A DNA stretch of 64,000 nucleotides, from contig JBALWS010000010.1 of the NCBI GenBank assembly GCA_036960405.1, positions 6,628 to 70,627 on the forward strand. The letters are read 5' to 3'. Positions 25,601 to 34,154 of the stretch are shown piece by piece. The position numbers and the translations under genes were made by a program. Position 1 is the first letter of the stretch, and each line of letters opens with the position of its first letter. Below the pieces are notes generated by a model. The model did no database searches. It saw only the letters and a program-made list of their open reading frames with translations, and was not told where the DNA came from. The stretch comes from Motiliproteus sp036960405. Lineage in GTDB: Bacteria > Pseudomonadota > Gammaproteobacteria > Pseudomonadales > Balneatricaceae.

Positions 25601-25632
25601 AAAAAAGCCGGTGTAGAGTATACACCGGCTTT
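25601..25632 (-). terminator. Rho-independent terminator of glyQS
   Basis: On the minus strand AAAGCCGGTGTA pairs perfectly with TACACCGGCTTT around a 5-nt loop (25616-25620) and is followed by TTTTTT (25601-25606). It lies 22 bp after the glyS stop. Confidence 0.93.
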
Positions 25633-25654
25633 CGAGTGGAGCAGGTTTGCTGGT

Positions 25655-27715
25655 TTACAGTAGAGATATATCTGCGACTAACATGAATCTAGAACGTAGT
25701 TGGTTGAGCAGTCTAATCCGGTTAGTCCGAATAGCCTCGTCATCTGCCATCACCATAACGTCTTCAAAGAACTGATCGATAGTGGGCTGTAGACCTGCTA
25801 ATTTCTCCAGAATGCCTTTGTAGTCACCCTGGGTTAGCAAGGTGTTGATTGTGGCATTAAGGCTTTCCAGGGCGCTGTAAAGAGCGCTTTCAGACTCCTC
25901 TTGGAATAGAGCCTTATTCGGGGGCAATGACCCCAGAGCTTTCTGTTTAGCTAGAATGTTGGCAACGCGTTTATTGGCGGCTTCAAGGGATTCTGCCTGA
26001 GGCAATGTACGAAAGTGATTGACCGCCTGTACGCGTCGATCGAACTCCAGAGGTTTGGTTGGACGTATAGCCATTACTGCTAGGAAAACTTCGGCAGGGA
26101 CACCTTCGTCGGCATACCATGCACGGAAGCGTTCTAGCATGAATGCTAGTACTTGTTGTTCAAGTCCGGCACGAGCAGGTAAGTTGCTGTGTAAGTCTGC
26201 TGCCTGTTCCAGTAACAGTTGCAGATCCAAATCCAACTTATGCTCGACCATAATGCGCAGGGTACCGAGGGTGGCACGACGCAACGCGAAGGGGTCTTTA
26301 CTACCGGTAGGTGGCTGCTTGATACCGAATAATCCAACCAGGGTATCGAGTCGATCGGCCAATGCGATAGCGATACCGGTACGCGTTTGTGGCAAGGTAT
26401 CACCGGCAAACTTAGGCAGGTACTGCTCGTTGATTGCCGCAGCCACTTCCGCGGGCTCACCATCGTTGAGTGCGTAATAAGAACCCATCAGGCCCTGTAG
26501 ATCGGTGAACTCCAGTACCATCTCGGTAACCAGATCGGTCTTGGCTAACTTAGCCGCTCGCTCTGCCCAGTCGCTGTTGCCGCCGATCTGTTGCGCAATG
26601 AGGGTCGCCAACTTTGCCACGCGCTCAGCTTTATCATGAACCGTTCCTAACTCGACTTGGAACACGATCGATTTCAATTTCTCGATACGTGATTCAAGGC
26701 TGCTCTTCTTATCGGTTTCGAAGAAGAATGCAGCGTCAGACAGACGCGGGCGAATCACCTTTTCATTACCGGCAATCACTTGCTGGGGGTCTTTGCTCTC
26801 GATGTTGGACACTGTGATGAAGTGCGGTTGAATCTTGCCCTCTGCATCGACCACGTGGAAATATTTCTGGTGCTCCTTCATCGATGAGATCAAGGCCTCA
26901 GCAGGGACCTCCAGGAAACGCTGCTCGAAGCGTCCAGCCAGAGCGACGGGCCATTCGTTCAAGCCGGTGACTTCGTCCAGTAAGGCTGGATCGATAACGG
27001 CCTGTGCCTTCAAGGTGGCGGCGGCGAAATTGACCTGCTCTTCGATGTTGGCGCGACGCTTGGCGAAGTCGGCAATGACATAACCGGTCTCGGCTAGCAC
27101 GCTTTCATATTCACTCGGTGCCATCAATTCGATCGGCTTGTTGTAGTGGAAACGATGGCCGTAGGTCTGGCGTCCGGTCTGGCGTCCAAGGATCTGTGCA
27201 TCAACCACTTCGTCACCGAACAACATCACGCACCAGTGTGCCGGGCGGACAAACTCGGTGCGGTTAGCGCCCCAGCGCATGCGCTTAGGGATCGGTAGCT
27301 TGGCTAAAGATTGATTAACGATATCGGCGAGTAATGCTTGCGCAGGCTTGCCCTGTTGCTGTGACTTAAACAGGTAGTACTGGCCTTTGTCGGTATCCAG
27401 TGTTTGCAGTTCAGCAACGCTGACACCACAGCCTCGGGCGAAACCTTCCACCGCTTTTTCAGGCGCCTTGGTTGAGGGGCCGCGTTTCTCCAGATCCAGA
27501 TCCGGTTGGCGGCTATCGAGTGCCGAAACCAATACCGCCAGACGGCGGGGGGAGGCAAAAAGTTTGGCGGACTGATAGCCTAAATTTGCTTCTTTTAGCC
27601 CCGCTTCGATCTCTGCACCGAACGCTTGGGACAGCGTTTTTAGCGCCTTGGGAGGAAGCTCTTCAGTGCCGATCTCGACCAGGAAATCTTGGCTAGTGTT
27701 GTTAAGATCGGTCAT
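25655..27715 (-). CDS. glyS: Glycine--tRNA ligase subunit beta
   Basis: A 686-residue beta subunit of the heterotetrameric bacterial-type glycyl-tRNA synthetase. It starts DFLVEIGTEELPPKALKTLS, contains KRMRWG near residue 155 and VSNIESKDPQQVIAGNEKVI, and ends with an anticodon-binding-like region (VMVMADDEAIRTNRIRLLNQL). Beta supplies tRNA recognition while alpha (GlyQ) carries the catalytic site. Its ATG overlaps the glyQ stop by one base, so the two are translationally coupled. A strong terminator follows. Confidence 0.98.
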   Translation of the reverse strand: MTDLNNTSQDFLVEIGTEELPPKALKTLSQAFGAEIEAGLKEANLGYQSAKLFASPRRLAVLVSALDSRQPDLDLEKRGPSTKAPEKAVEGFARGCGVSVAELQTLDTDKGQYYLFKSQQQGKPAQALLADIVNQSLAKLPIPKRMRWGANRTEFVRPAHWCVMLFGDEVVDAQILGRQTGRQTYGHRFHYNKPIELMAPSEYESVLAETGYVIADFAKRRANIEEQVNFAAATLKAQAVIDPALLDEVTGLNEWPVALAGRFEQRFLEVPAEALISSMKEHQKYFHVVDAEGKIQPHFITVSNIESKDPQQVIAGNEKVIRPRLSDAAFFFETDKKSSLESRIEKLKSIVFQVELGTVHDKAERVAKLATLIAQQIGGNSDWAERAAKLAKTDLVTEMVLEFTDLQGLMGSYYALNDGEPAEVAAAINEQYLPKFAGDTLPQTRTGIAIALADRLDTLVGLFGIKQPPTGSKDPFALRRATLGTLRIMVEHKLDLDLQLLLEQAADLHSNLPARAGLEQQVLAFMLERFRAWYADEGVPAEVFLAVMAIRPTKPLEFDRRVQAVNHFRTLPQAESLEAANKRVANILAKQKALGSLPPNKALFQEESESALYSALESLNATINTLLTQGDYKGILEKLAGLQPTIDQFFEDVMVMADDEAIRTNRIRLLNQLRSRFMLVADISLL

Positions 27716-28665
27716 CAGTTGTTCTCCCCGCTAGCATTGAGCAGTTCGTTTCTAAGGGCCTCATCAGCCAGTGGGAAACCTTTAGCTTTACGTGTCTCGT
27801 AGTAGGTTTCACACACGGCGCGAGCCAGTGTCCGAACCCGCAGGATGTAACGCTGACGCTCGGTGACTGAGATTGCGTGACGGGCATCCAGCAGGTTGAA
27901 CACGTGCGAGGCTTTCATCACCATCTCGTAGGCGGGCAGTGCTAAGCCTTTCTCAACCAGTCGGCTGCTCTCTTTTTCGTAGTTATCGAAGCAGCTGAAC
28001 AGGAAGTCGACATCGGCTTCTTCGAAGTTGTAGGTCGACATCTCGACTTCGTTCTGGTGGAACACATCGCCGTAGGTCACCTTGCGCTGCGGACCGTCGG
28101 TCCAGATCAGGTCGTAGATGCTGTCGACGCCCTGCAGATACATGGCGATCCGCTCAAGCCCGTAGGTGATCTCGCCGGTGACAGGAAAACACTCGAGACC
28201 GCCGACCTGTTGGAAGTAGGTGAACTGGGTCACTTCCATGCCGTTGAGCCAAACTTCCCAACCCAAACCCCATGCACCCAGCGTTGGTGATTCCCAGTTA
28301 TCCTCGACGAAGCGGATATCGTGCACCAGTGGGTCGATGCCGAGCATTCTGAGCGAGTCGAGATAGAGCTCTTGAATGTTATCCGGGGAAGGCTTCATCA
28401 CCACCTGAAACTGGTAGTAGTGCTGCAGGCGGTTAGGGTTCTCGCCGTAGCGACCGTCAGTAGGACGGCGACAGGGTTGAACGTAAGCGGCGCTCCATTT
28501 TTCTGGGCCAACGGCGCGCAGGGTTGTCGCTGGGTGAAAGGTACCTGCTCCCACCTCCATATCCAGTGGCTGTACGAGCACGCAGCCCTGTTCCGCCCAG
28601 TATTGCTGCAGCGCCAGGATCAGTCCCTGGAAGGTGCTGACATCGGCTTTTATCGGGTCACTCAC
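27715..28665 (-). CDS. glyQ: Glycine--tRNA ligase subunit alpha
   Basis: A 316-residue class II synthetase catalytic subunit. Conserved boxes include FQGLILALQQYWAEQGCVL, MEVGAGTFHPATTLRALG-like VGPEKW, YVQPCRRPTDGRYGENPNRL and GLGWEVWLNGMEVTQFTYF. It activates glycine and charges tRNA-Gly together with GlyS. The gene starts the glyQS operon; upstream are 235 non-coding bases with a perfect DnaA box. Length is close to that of other gammaproteobacteria. Confidence 0.98.
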   Translation of the reverse strand: MSDPIKADVSTFQGLILALQQYWAEQGCVLVQPLDMEVGAGTFHPATTLRAVGPEKWSAAYVQPCRRPTDGRYGENPNRLQHYYQFQVVMKPSPDNIQELYLDSLRMLGIDPLVHDIRFVEDNWESPTLGAWGLGWEVWLNGMEVTQFTYFQQVGGLECFPVTGEITYGLERIAMYLQGVDSIYDLIWTDGPQRKVTYGDVFHQNEVEMSTYNFEEADVDFLFSCFDNYEKESSRLVEKGLALPAYEMVMKASHVFNLLDARHAISVTERQRYILRVRTLARAVCETYYETRKAKGFPLADEALRNELLNASGENN

Positions 28666-28828
28666 GGTTTTGTCACCATCTCAATTGGTTTCAAGGCTTA
28701 CTGGGGTTGTCCGGTATTCAAGCTGCGCAACGATTTTGCGGTTTAAATGCCCGAGCCCCATCGATTCAAACCGGGCATTATACATCAAGCCGGTCGTTAT
28801 TTGGGCAGTTAAACGGCGTCTAAAAGGC

Positions 28829-28858
28829 TGTGAATAAGCTGTGTATAGCTGTGGATAA
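28829..28858. promoter_or_regulatory. DnaA-box pair upstream of glyQ
   Basis: TGTGGATAA at 28850-28858 is a perfect DnaA box, and TGTGAATAA at 28829-28837, in the same orientation 21 bp away, differs by one base. They lie in the glyQ upstream gap (28666-28900), which otherwise shows no gene. The spacing is two helical turns, which would place both on one face of DNA. Function is unknown: DnaA titration or regulation of glyQS are possibilities. Confidence 0.55.
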
Positions 28859-28900
28859 ATGGGCATATTGGTCAGCATTACGCCAACCAATAGAGCCTGG

Positions 28901-29497
28901 TTACTTGCGTGCGACCAAATAGGCTTGGTTGCGTAGCCCTTGCTCTAGCTTGCCGCTATCTAGCTCTTCGCGGTAGACCAGCGGTGTCAGTGCGCCAAAC
29001 AGGCTAAGTAGTTCGCCTTGTTGAAGCAAAAATTGAGGATTACTGGGCCCCGATTGGTTGATCTTGGCGCGGGTGAAGGTTTGGTAAAACAGCAATCCTG
29101 AGGGTTTGAGCGCAGCGATAATGGCGGGGCAGAGCGAACGCTCAAGAAAACCGGTGACGCAGATAAGATCAAAGCTTTCGGGGCTGAGTGAGTGCTGCTG
29201 GATATCAATACAACGTGCTTGGAGCGGCAGTTGCTGTAGCTCGGCTAGCTGCTGAAGCTTATCGATTGCGATATTGGACAGATCCCAGGCTTGGGTGTTG
29301 AGGCCTTGTCCTGCCAACTCTAGGGCGTTACCGCCCAGCCCACAGGCTAGCTCCAAGGCGTTGCCTTGCAGAGGCAGTAGGTGCAGGTTATCGGTTATTA
29401 CCCGTGCGGCCGGGTTGATCCGCTCGGCCTGTTGGTAACGCTGGTTCCACTTTGCCTGCTGTGGATTGTTGGGTTGGGCTGAGTTTGATTTAACCAC
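28901..29497 (-). CDS. Class I SAM-dependent methyltransferase (TehB-like)
   Basis: A protein of 198 residues when started at GTG 29497, which has GGAG nine bases upstream and overlaps the ybaK stop by 8 bp; an earlier GTG at 29521 is less well placed. The S-adenosylmethionine loop is ALELACGLGGNALELAGQG (about residues 46-64), followed by WDLSNIAIDKL, and FDLICVTGFLERSL. This matches small cytosolic methyltransferases of the TehB/UbiE-like group, some of which detoxify tellurite or thiols. The substrate cannot be told from sequence. It is translationally coupled to the YbaK-like gene. Confidence 0.82.
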   Translation of the reverse strand: MVKSNSAQPNNPQQAKWNQRYQQAERINPAARVITDNLHLLPLQGNALELACGLGGNALELAGQGLNTQAWDLSNIAIDKLQQLAELQQLPLQARCIDIQQHSLSPESFDLICVTGFLERSLCPAIIAALKPSGLLFYQTFTRAKINQSGPSNPQFLLQQGELLSLFGALTPLVYREELDSGKLEQGLRNQAYLVARK

Positions 29498-29966
29498 GGC
29501 CAATATCTCCAAACTGACCACCGGTTAGCTTGAGCAGATCGGCAGGAGCAAGCTCTATCTCCAGACCGCGCTTACCGCCGCTGACAAACAGCGTGCTGAG
29601 GCTTTCGGCGCTCTGGTCGAGAATCAATGGTAGCCGCTTTTTCTGTCCCAACGGGCTGATGCCTCCGAGCAGGTAACCGGTTGCGCGCTGGGCTTCCTGC
29701 GGATCGGCCATTGCGACTTTCTTGCTGCCCAGCAGACTGCCTAGCGCTTTCAAGTCGAGGCTGCCCGAAACCGGAACCACGCCGACAGCCAGCCGTTTGG
29801 GATTACCGTCAAGGCTGACCAGCAGTGTTTTAAACACTTGCTTAGCAGCGATGCCGAGTGCATCAGCGGCCTCTTCCCCGTACGACTGAGTACCGGGGTC
29901 ATGATGATAACTATGGGTCTGGTAAACGATTTTGGCCTTTTTGGCGCAGTTAACGGCAGGGGTCAT
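29490..29966 (-). CDS. ybaK: Cys-tRNA(Pro)/Cys-tRNA deacylase YbaK (EbsC)
   Basis: A 158-residue YbaK/EbsC protein: MTPAVNCAKKAKIVYQTHSY, SYGEEAADALGIAAKQVFKT LL region, and QKKRLPLILDQSAE with SGGKRGLEIELAPADLLKL. It hydrolyses Cys-tRNA(Pro), correcting prolyl-tRNA synthetase errors. The open frame runs back to 30128, but that part overlaps trkH and the ATG at 29966 has GGAGAAGAG just upstream, so this start is chosen. It begins 17 bp after the trkH stop and overlaps the following methyltransferase gene by 8 bp. Confidence 0.93.
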   Translation of the reverse strand: MTPAVNCAKKAKIVYQTHSYHHDPGTQSYGEEAADALGIAAKQVFKTLLVSLDGNPKRLAVGVVPVSGSLDLKALGSLLGSKKVAMADPQEAQRATGYLLGGISPLGQKKRLPLILDQSAESLSTLFVSGGKRGLEIELAPADLLKLTGGQFGDIGRG

Positions 29967-29982
29967 AGGGCTCTTCTCCGTA

Positions 29983-31431
29983 TTAGCGACGCCAGAAGGC
30001 AGGAGTGAACAGTACCAGTAGGGTAAATACCTCGAGTCGCCCAAGTAGCATCGAGAAGCACAGTATCCATTTGGCGGTATCGTTGAGGTCGCCGTAGTGG
30101 GCGGCGACGTCACCCAAGCCGGGGCCAAGGTTGTTGAGCGTAGCCCCGACAGCCGTCCAGGCGGTGACCTGATCTAGCCCGGTTCCAAGCAGCGCAATCA
30201 GCATGATCACAAATACGATCAGATAGACCGAAAAGAATCCCCACACCGCTTCGGCAACGCGGTCAGGAATGGCGCGATTGCCGAGTTTGATCGGCATGAT
30301 CGCATTGGGGTGGAGTAGCCGGGTGACTTCACGCATCCCCTGTTTGAGGATGATCAGCACCCTGATCACCTTCATTCCACCGCCGGTTGATCCGGCGCAG
30401 CCACCGGCAAAGGCGGCGATAAACAACAAGAAGGGCAGCATTGTCGGCCAATGAGCGAAGTCTGCAGTGGCGAAGCCAGTTGTGGTGGCGATCGAGACCA
30501 CCTCGAACAGTGCGTTACGGAGCGCGTCTAGCCCGGCAAAGGTACCGGTCAGTTGCAGTACAATCGTACAAAAGAAAGTGATGCCTACCAGGATGCTGAG
30601 GTAGAAACGAAACTCGGGATCACGCCAGTAATGGCGTAGGCTTTTCTGCTTCCAGGCACTGAAGTGGAGGGCAAAGTTGACCGCCGAGATCACCATAAAG
30701 AAGATCGCAATCGCCTCGATCATCGGATTGTTGAAGTAGCCGATACTGGCGTCGTGGGTCGAGAAACCGCCGATCGCCACCGTCGAGAAGCTGTGGCAAA
30801 TGGCATCGAACAGGGTCATACCTGCCAGCCAGTACCCCAGTGCACAGGCGATAGTCAGCGACAGGTAGATGTACCATAGCGCTTTGGCAGTTTCGGTTAT
30901 TCGAGGAGTCAGTTTGGAATCTTTGACCGGACCGGGTGTTTCGGCCCGGTAGAGCTGCATCCCCCCGATGCCGAGCATCGGTAGGATGGCTACTGCCAAC
31001 ACGATGATACCCATGCCGCCAAACCACTGCAGCTGTTGGCGATACCACAGGATCGACTCGGGAAGCAGGTCGATGCCGGTAATCACCGTGGCACCTGTTG
31101 TCGTCAATCCAGATACCGATTCAAACACGGCATCGACGACAGACAGGTGCGGCACGGCTGACAGCATTAGCGGGATCGAACCGAACAGTCCCAGTACGGT
31201 CCAGAACAATACCGTGATCAGGAAGCCGTCGCGGGTGCGCAGATCTTGGCGAACCTTGTAAAACGGTATCCAGGTGAAAAAGCCGGTGATCAGGGTGATG
31301 CCAAAGGCGATCAGAAACGGCATCGACGAACCGTCGTTAAAGATGTACGAGACCGCCACAGGCGGTAGCATGCTGAAGCTGAACACCATCATCAGGATGC
31401 CGAGAATGCGTAAGATAACGCGGAAATGCAT
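29983..31431 (-). CDS. trkH: Trk potassium uptake system, membrane subunit TrkH
   Basis: A 482-residue TrkH/KtrB-family channel protein with four repeated M-P-M units. Selectivity-filter-like segments include SVSGLTTTGATVITGID, SFSTVAIGGFSTHDASIG, VVSIATTTGFATADF and TAVGATLNNLGPGLGDV, each with the conserved glycine. It conducts potassium across the inner membrane under control of the TrkA ring. It lies 26 bp downstream of trkA, and trkA-trkH pairing supports the call. TrkI-type naming is also possible. Confidence 0.95.
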   Translation of the reverse strand: MHFRVILRILGILMMVFSFSMLPPVAVSYIFNDGSSMPFLIAFGITLITGFFTWIPFYKVRQDLRTRDGFLITVLFWTVLGLFGSIPLMLSAVPHLSVVDAVFESVSGLTTTGATVITGIDLLPESILWYRQQLQWFGGMGIIVLAVAILPMLGIGGMQLYRAETPGPVKDSKLTPRITETAKALWYIYLSLTIACALGYWLAGMTLFDAICHSFSTVAIGGFSTHDASIGYFNNPMIEAIAIFFMVISAVNFALHFSAWKQKSLRHYWRDPEFRFYLSILVGITFFCTIVLQLTGTFAGLDALRNALFEVVSIATTTGFATADFAHWPTMLPFLLFIAAFAGGCAGSTGGGMKVIRVLIILKQGMREVTRLLHPNAIMPIKLGNRAIPDRVAEAVWGFFSVYLIVFVIMLIALLGTGLDQVTAWTAVGATLNNLGPGLGDVAAHYGDLNDTAKWILCFSMLLGRLEVFTLLVLFTPAFWRR

Positions 31432-31457
31432 GGCCGCTAGCGCTCCCTAAACCGAAA

Positions 31458-32834
31458 CTAGAAAAAGGTCAGACCGACTTGGAACAGTCGTTCGACATCG
31501 GGAATGCGGCGCTTATCGATCAGGAACATGATCACGTGGTCGCCATTTTGAACCACCACATCGTCATGGGCGATCAGCACCTCATCGTTGCGCACGATCG
31601 CACCGATGGTGGTACCACGGGGTAGGTCAATATCTTCTATCGCCTTACCTACCACCTTGGAGCTACGGCTGTCACCGTGGGCGATCGCTTCCATCGCTTC
31701 GGCAGCACCACGACGTAGAGAGTGAACGTTTACTACGTCTCCGCGCCTTACATGAGTAAGTAGGCTGCCTATAGTTGCCTGCTGAGGTGAGATGGCGATA
31801 TCGATCACGCCTCCTTGAACCAGGTCAACATAAGCCGGATTGTTGATCAGTGTCATCACGGTTCGAGCACCGAGTCGCTTGGCCAGCATCGAGGCCATGA
31901 TATTGGCTTCGTCGTCGTTGGTCAGGGCGCAGAATACATCGGTGCCTTCGATGTTTTCTTCCAGTAATAGCTCCTGATCCGAGGCGCTGCCTTGCAGCAC
32001 GATGGTGTGGTCAAGCTCGTTGGCGAGAATATTACAGCGTTTGATATTGCGCTCGATGATCTTGACCTGATAATCCTTTTCTAAGGTGCGAGCAAGGTTA
32101 GAACCGATGTTGCCACCGCCAGCGATGATGATCCGCTTGTAGGGGTTATCTAGTCGGCGTAGCTCACTCATTACCGAGCGAATATCCTTGCGTGCGGCGA
32201 TGAAGAACACCTCATCGTCGGCTTCGATAATGGTATCGCCCTGCGGGATAATCGGGCTGCCACGACGGAAGATCGCTGCGACCCGGGTATCGACGTTGGG
32301 CATGTGCGAGCGCAAGAAGGCGATCTCATGGCCAACCAGCGGACCACCATAAAAGGCTTTAACCGCAACAAGTTGTGCTTTACCGTCGGCAAAATCGAGC
32401 ACCTGAAGCGCGCCTGGGTGTTGAATCAAGCGCTTGATATGACGGGTGACAAGTTGCTCGGGGCTGATCAGTACGTTGATCGGGATCGCTTTATCCGAAA
32501 ACAACCGCTCTTTCTCGGCTAGAAAACCGTGGCCACGAATCCGGCCGATGCGGGTCGGTGTATGAAAGATCGAATGGGCCACCTGGCAGGCGACCATATT
32601 GATGGTGTCGGAGTTGGTCACCGCGATCAGCATATCGGCGTCTTCGCCACCGGCCTGTTCCAAGATGTCTGGCGAGGCACCCTGGCCCTCGAGGGTACGG
32701 ATATCGAGTCGATCTTGCAGTTCCCGCAGTCGAGCGCCGTCGGTATCGACAATGGTGATGTCATTGGCCTCGTTGGCCAGGTTTTCTGCCAGGGTCGCAC
32801 CGACCTGGCCGGCTCCCAGAATAATGATCTTCAT
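31458..32834 (-). CDS. trkA: Trk potassium uptake system, regulatory subunit TrkA
   Basis: A 458-residue cytosolic protein with two RCK modules. Each begins with a Rossmann nucleotide-binding motif: IIILGAGQVGATLAENL (residues 3-19) and IIIAGGGNIGSNLARTL (about 234-250). TrkA gates TrkH in response to NAD(H) or ATP/ADP. The gene follows rsmB by 3 bp and is followed by trkH, matching the widespread fmt-rsmB-trkA-trkH order. Length equals that of E. coli TrkA. Confidence 0.97.
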   Translation of the reverse strand: MKIIILGAGQVGATLAENLANEANDITIVDTDGARLRELQDRLDIRTLEGQGASPDILEQAGGEDADMLIAVTNSDTINMVACQVAHSIFHTPTRIGRIRGHGFLAEKERLFSDKAIPINVLISPEQLVTRHIKRLIQHPGALQVLDFADGKAQLVAVKAFYGGPLVGHEIAFLRSHMPNVDTRVAAIFRRGSPIIPQGDTIIEADDEVFFIAARKDIRSVMSELRRLDNPYKRIIIAGGGNIGSNLARTLEKDYQVKIIERNIKRCNILANELDHTIVLQGSASDQELLLEENIEGTDVFCALTNDDEANIMASMLAKRLGARTVMTLINNPAYVDLVQGGVIDIAISPQQATIGSLLTHVRRGDVVNVHSLRRGAAEAMEAIAHGDSRSSKVVGKAIEDIDLPRGTTIGAIVRNDEVLIAHDDVVVQNGDHVIMFLIDKRRIPDVERLFQVGLTFF

Positions 32835-32837
32835 CGC

Positions 32838-34154
32838 TTAGGCGCTGACCTCATTGTGTATGTCGGCTTTTTCCAATACTGCATAGTAAAAACCGTCGTG
32901 ACCATTGGGCTGTGGAAAAAGTTGCCGTCCGGCTGGTTGGGTCAGTCCCCAGCTAGCCTCGATCGGCCGTTCGCGAGCATCGGCTTGTTGGGTCAAAAAC
33001 GCCGAGATCACCCGTTCGTTTTCTTGAGGCAGCACCGAACAGGTGGCGTAGACCAGTCTGCCACCAGGCTTAAGCATCGGCCACAAGTTGGCTAAGATGT
33101 GGCGCTGCAACTGCGCCAGTTTATCGATATCCTCGGGCCGCCGCAGATGTTTTATATCGGGGTTGCGACGGATCACACCGGTGGCTGAGCAGGGGGCGTC
33201 TAGCAGGATCCGGTCAAAGGGTTTGCCGTCCCACCAATCCGCACAGGCGGCATCGGCAGCTAGCAATTGGCAGTTCAGGTCGAGCCGGTCCAGATTTTGC
33301 TGTACCCGCTGCAGCCGATCATCGCTGATATCTAAAGCCAGGCAGTGTTCCATTCCCGGTTGCAGCTCGAGCAGGTGGCAGGTTTTTCCACCTGGCGCGG
33401 CGCAGGCATCGAGTATCCGTTCGTCTGGTTGCGGGTCGAGCAGGTTGGCGGCTAGCTGGGCGGCTTCATCCTGGACGCTGGCAAGCCCTTGTTCAAACCC
33501 GGGCAGTTGCAGCACATCGACAGCCTGTAGCAGGGTAATGCCGTCTTCGGAATAGGGGCACAGAGTGAAGCCGATGCCGGCTTGCTCCAATTGCTGGCTG
33601 TAGGCTTGGCGTTGGATCAGCCGTTGATTGACGCGTAGCGTCATCGGCGCCTGCAGGTTATTCTGGCTCAGGATCGCATCAACCTGATCGGGCCAGACCT
33701 TGGTTAGCTTGCCGATCAACCAAGCCGGATGGGCGTACTGGAACTCCGCGTTGGAACTGAGGGTGCTGGTGAGTTCGGCTTCGCGGCGTTGGAAGTTTCG
33801 CAGAATGCCGTTGATCAACCCTTTGGCCCAAGGCTTTTTTAGCTTGGCGGTCACCTGTACCGTTTCGCTGATGGCTGCGTGAGCCGGAATACGGGTGTAA
33901 CCGAGTTGGTAGAGTCCTAGCAGGATCAGTGCTTGGATATCCTGATCCTTACGTTTGAGCGGTTTGGGCATCAATTCGGCGGCGATCAGCTGTAGTCTGG
34001 GCAAGAACCGCATCGTGCCATAGCAGAGCTCACGCAGCAGCGGGTGCTCGCTGGGGTCCAGCTTATCGAGTTGCGGCGCTAGCGTTGAGGCTAACGAACC
34101 ATCCTGCTTCAGGATCGGGGTTAAGGCGCGAACGGCGTGCAAGCGAACACTCAT
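32838..34154 (-). CDS. rsmB: 16S rRNA (cytosine-967-C5)-methyltransferase RsmB
   Basis: A 438-residue protein. Residues 1-140 form a NusB-like RNA-binding domain; the rest is a Rossmann methyltransferase with ILDACAAPGGKTCHLLEL as the SAM loop, the motif IV DAPCSATGVIRRNPDIK, and ATCSVLPQENERVI with the catalytic cysteine. It methylates C967 in helix 31 of 16S rRNA. It overlaps fmt by 4 bp (ATGA), implying translational coupling, and ends 3 bp before trkA. Confidence 0.97.
   Translation of the reverse strand: MSVRLHAVRALTPILKQDGSLASTLAPQLDKLDPSEHPLLRELCYGTMRFLPRLQLIAAELMPKPLKRKDQDIQALILLGLYQLGYTRIPAHAAISETVQVTAKLKKPWAKGLINGILRNFQRREAELTSTLSSNAEFQYAHPAWLIGKLTKVWPDQVDAILSQNNLQAPMTLRVNQRLIQRQAYSQQLEQAGIGFTLCPYSEDGITLLQAVDVLQLPGFEQGLASVQDEAAQLAANLLDPQPDERILDACAAPGGKTCHLLELQPGMEHCLALDISDDRLQRVQQNLDRLDLNCQLLAADAACADWWDGKPFDRILLDAPCSATGVIRRNPDIKHLRRPEDIDKLAQLQRHILANLWPMLKPGGRLVYATCSVLPQENERVISAFLTQQADARERPIEASWGLTQPAGRQLFPQPNGHDGFYYAVLEKADIHNEVSA

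Noticed and set aside
25413..25625. 70-residue minus-strand frame with a 17-residue repeat (VQDVRYAAVAMDGVSGD)
   Set aside because: It starts inside the glyS terminator, consists mainly of the 51-bp DNA repeat and has no ribosome site; the repeat is better viewed as DNA, with a solitary non-coding copy at 13845.
30620..31048. 142-residue minus-strand frame in another phase of trkH
   Set aside because: Same-strand shadow of trkH, which is complete with all its filter motifs.
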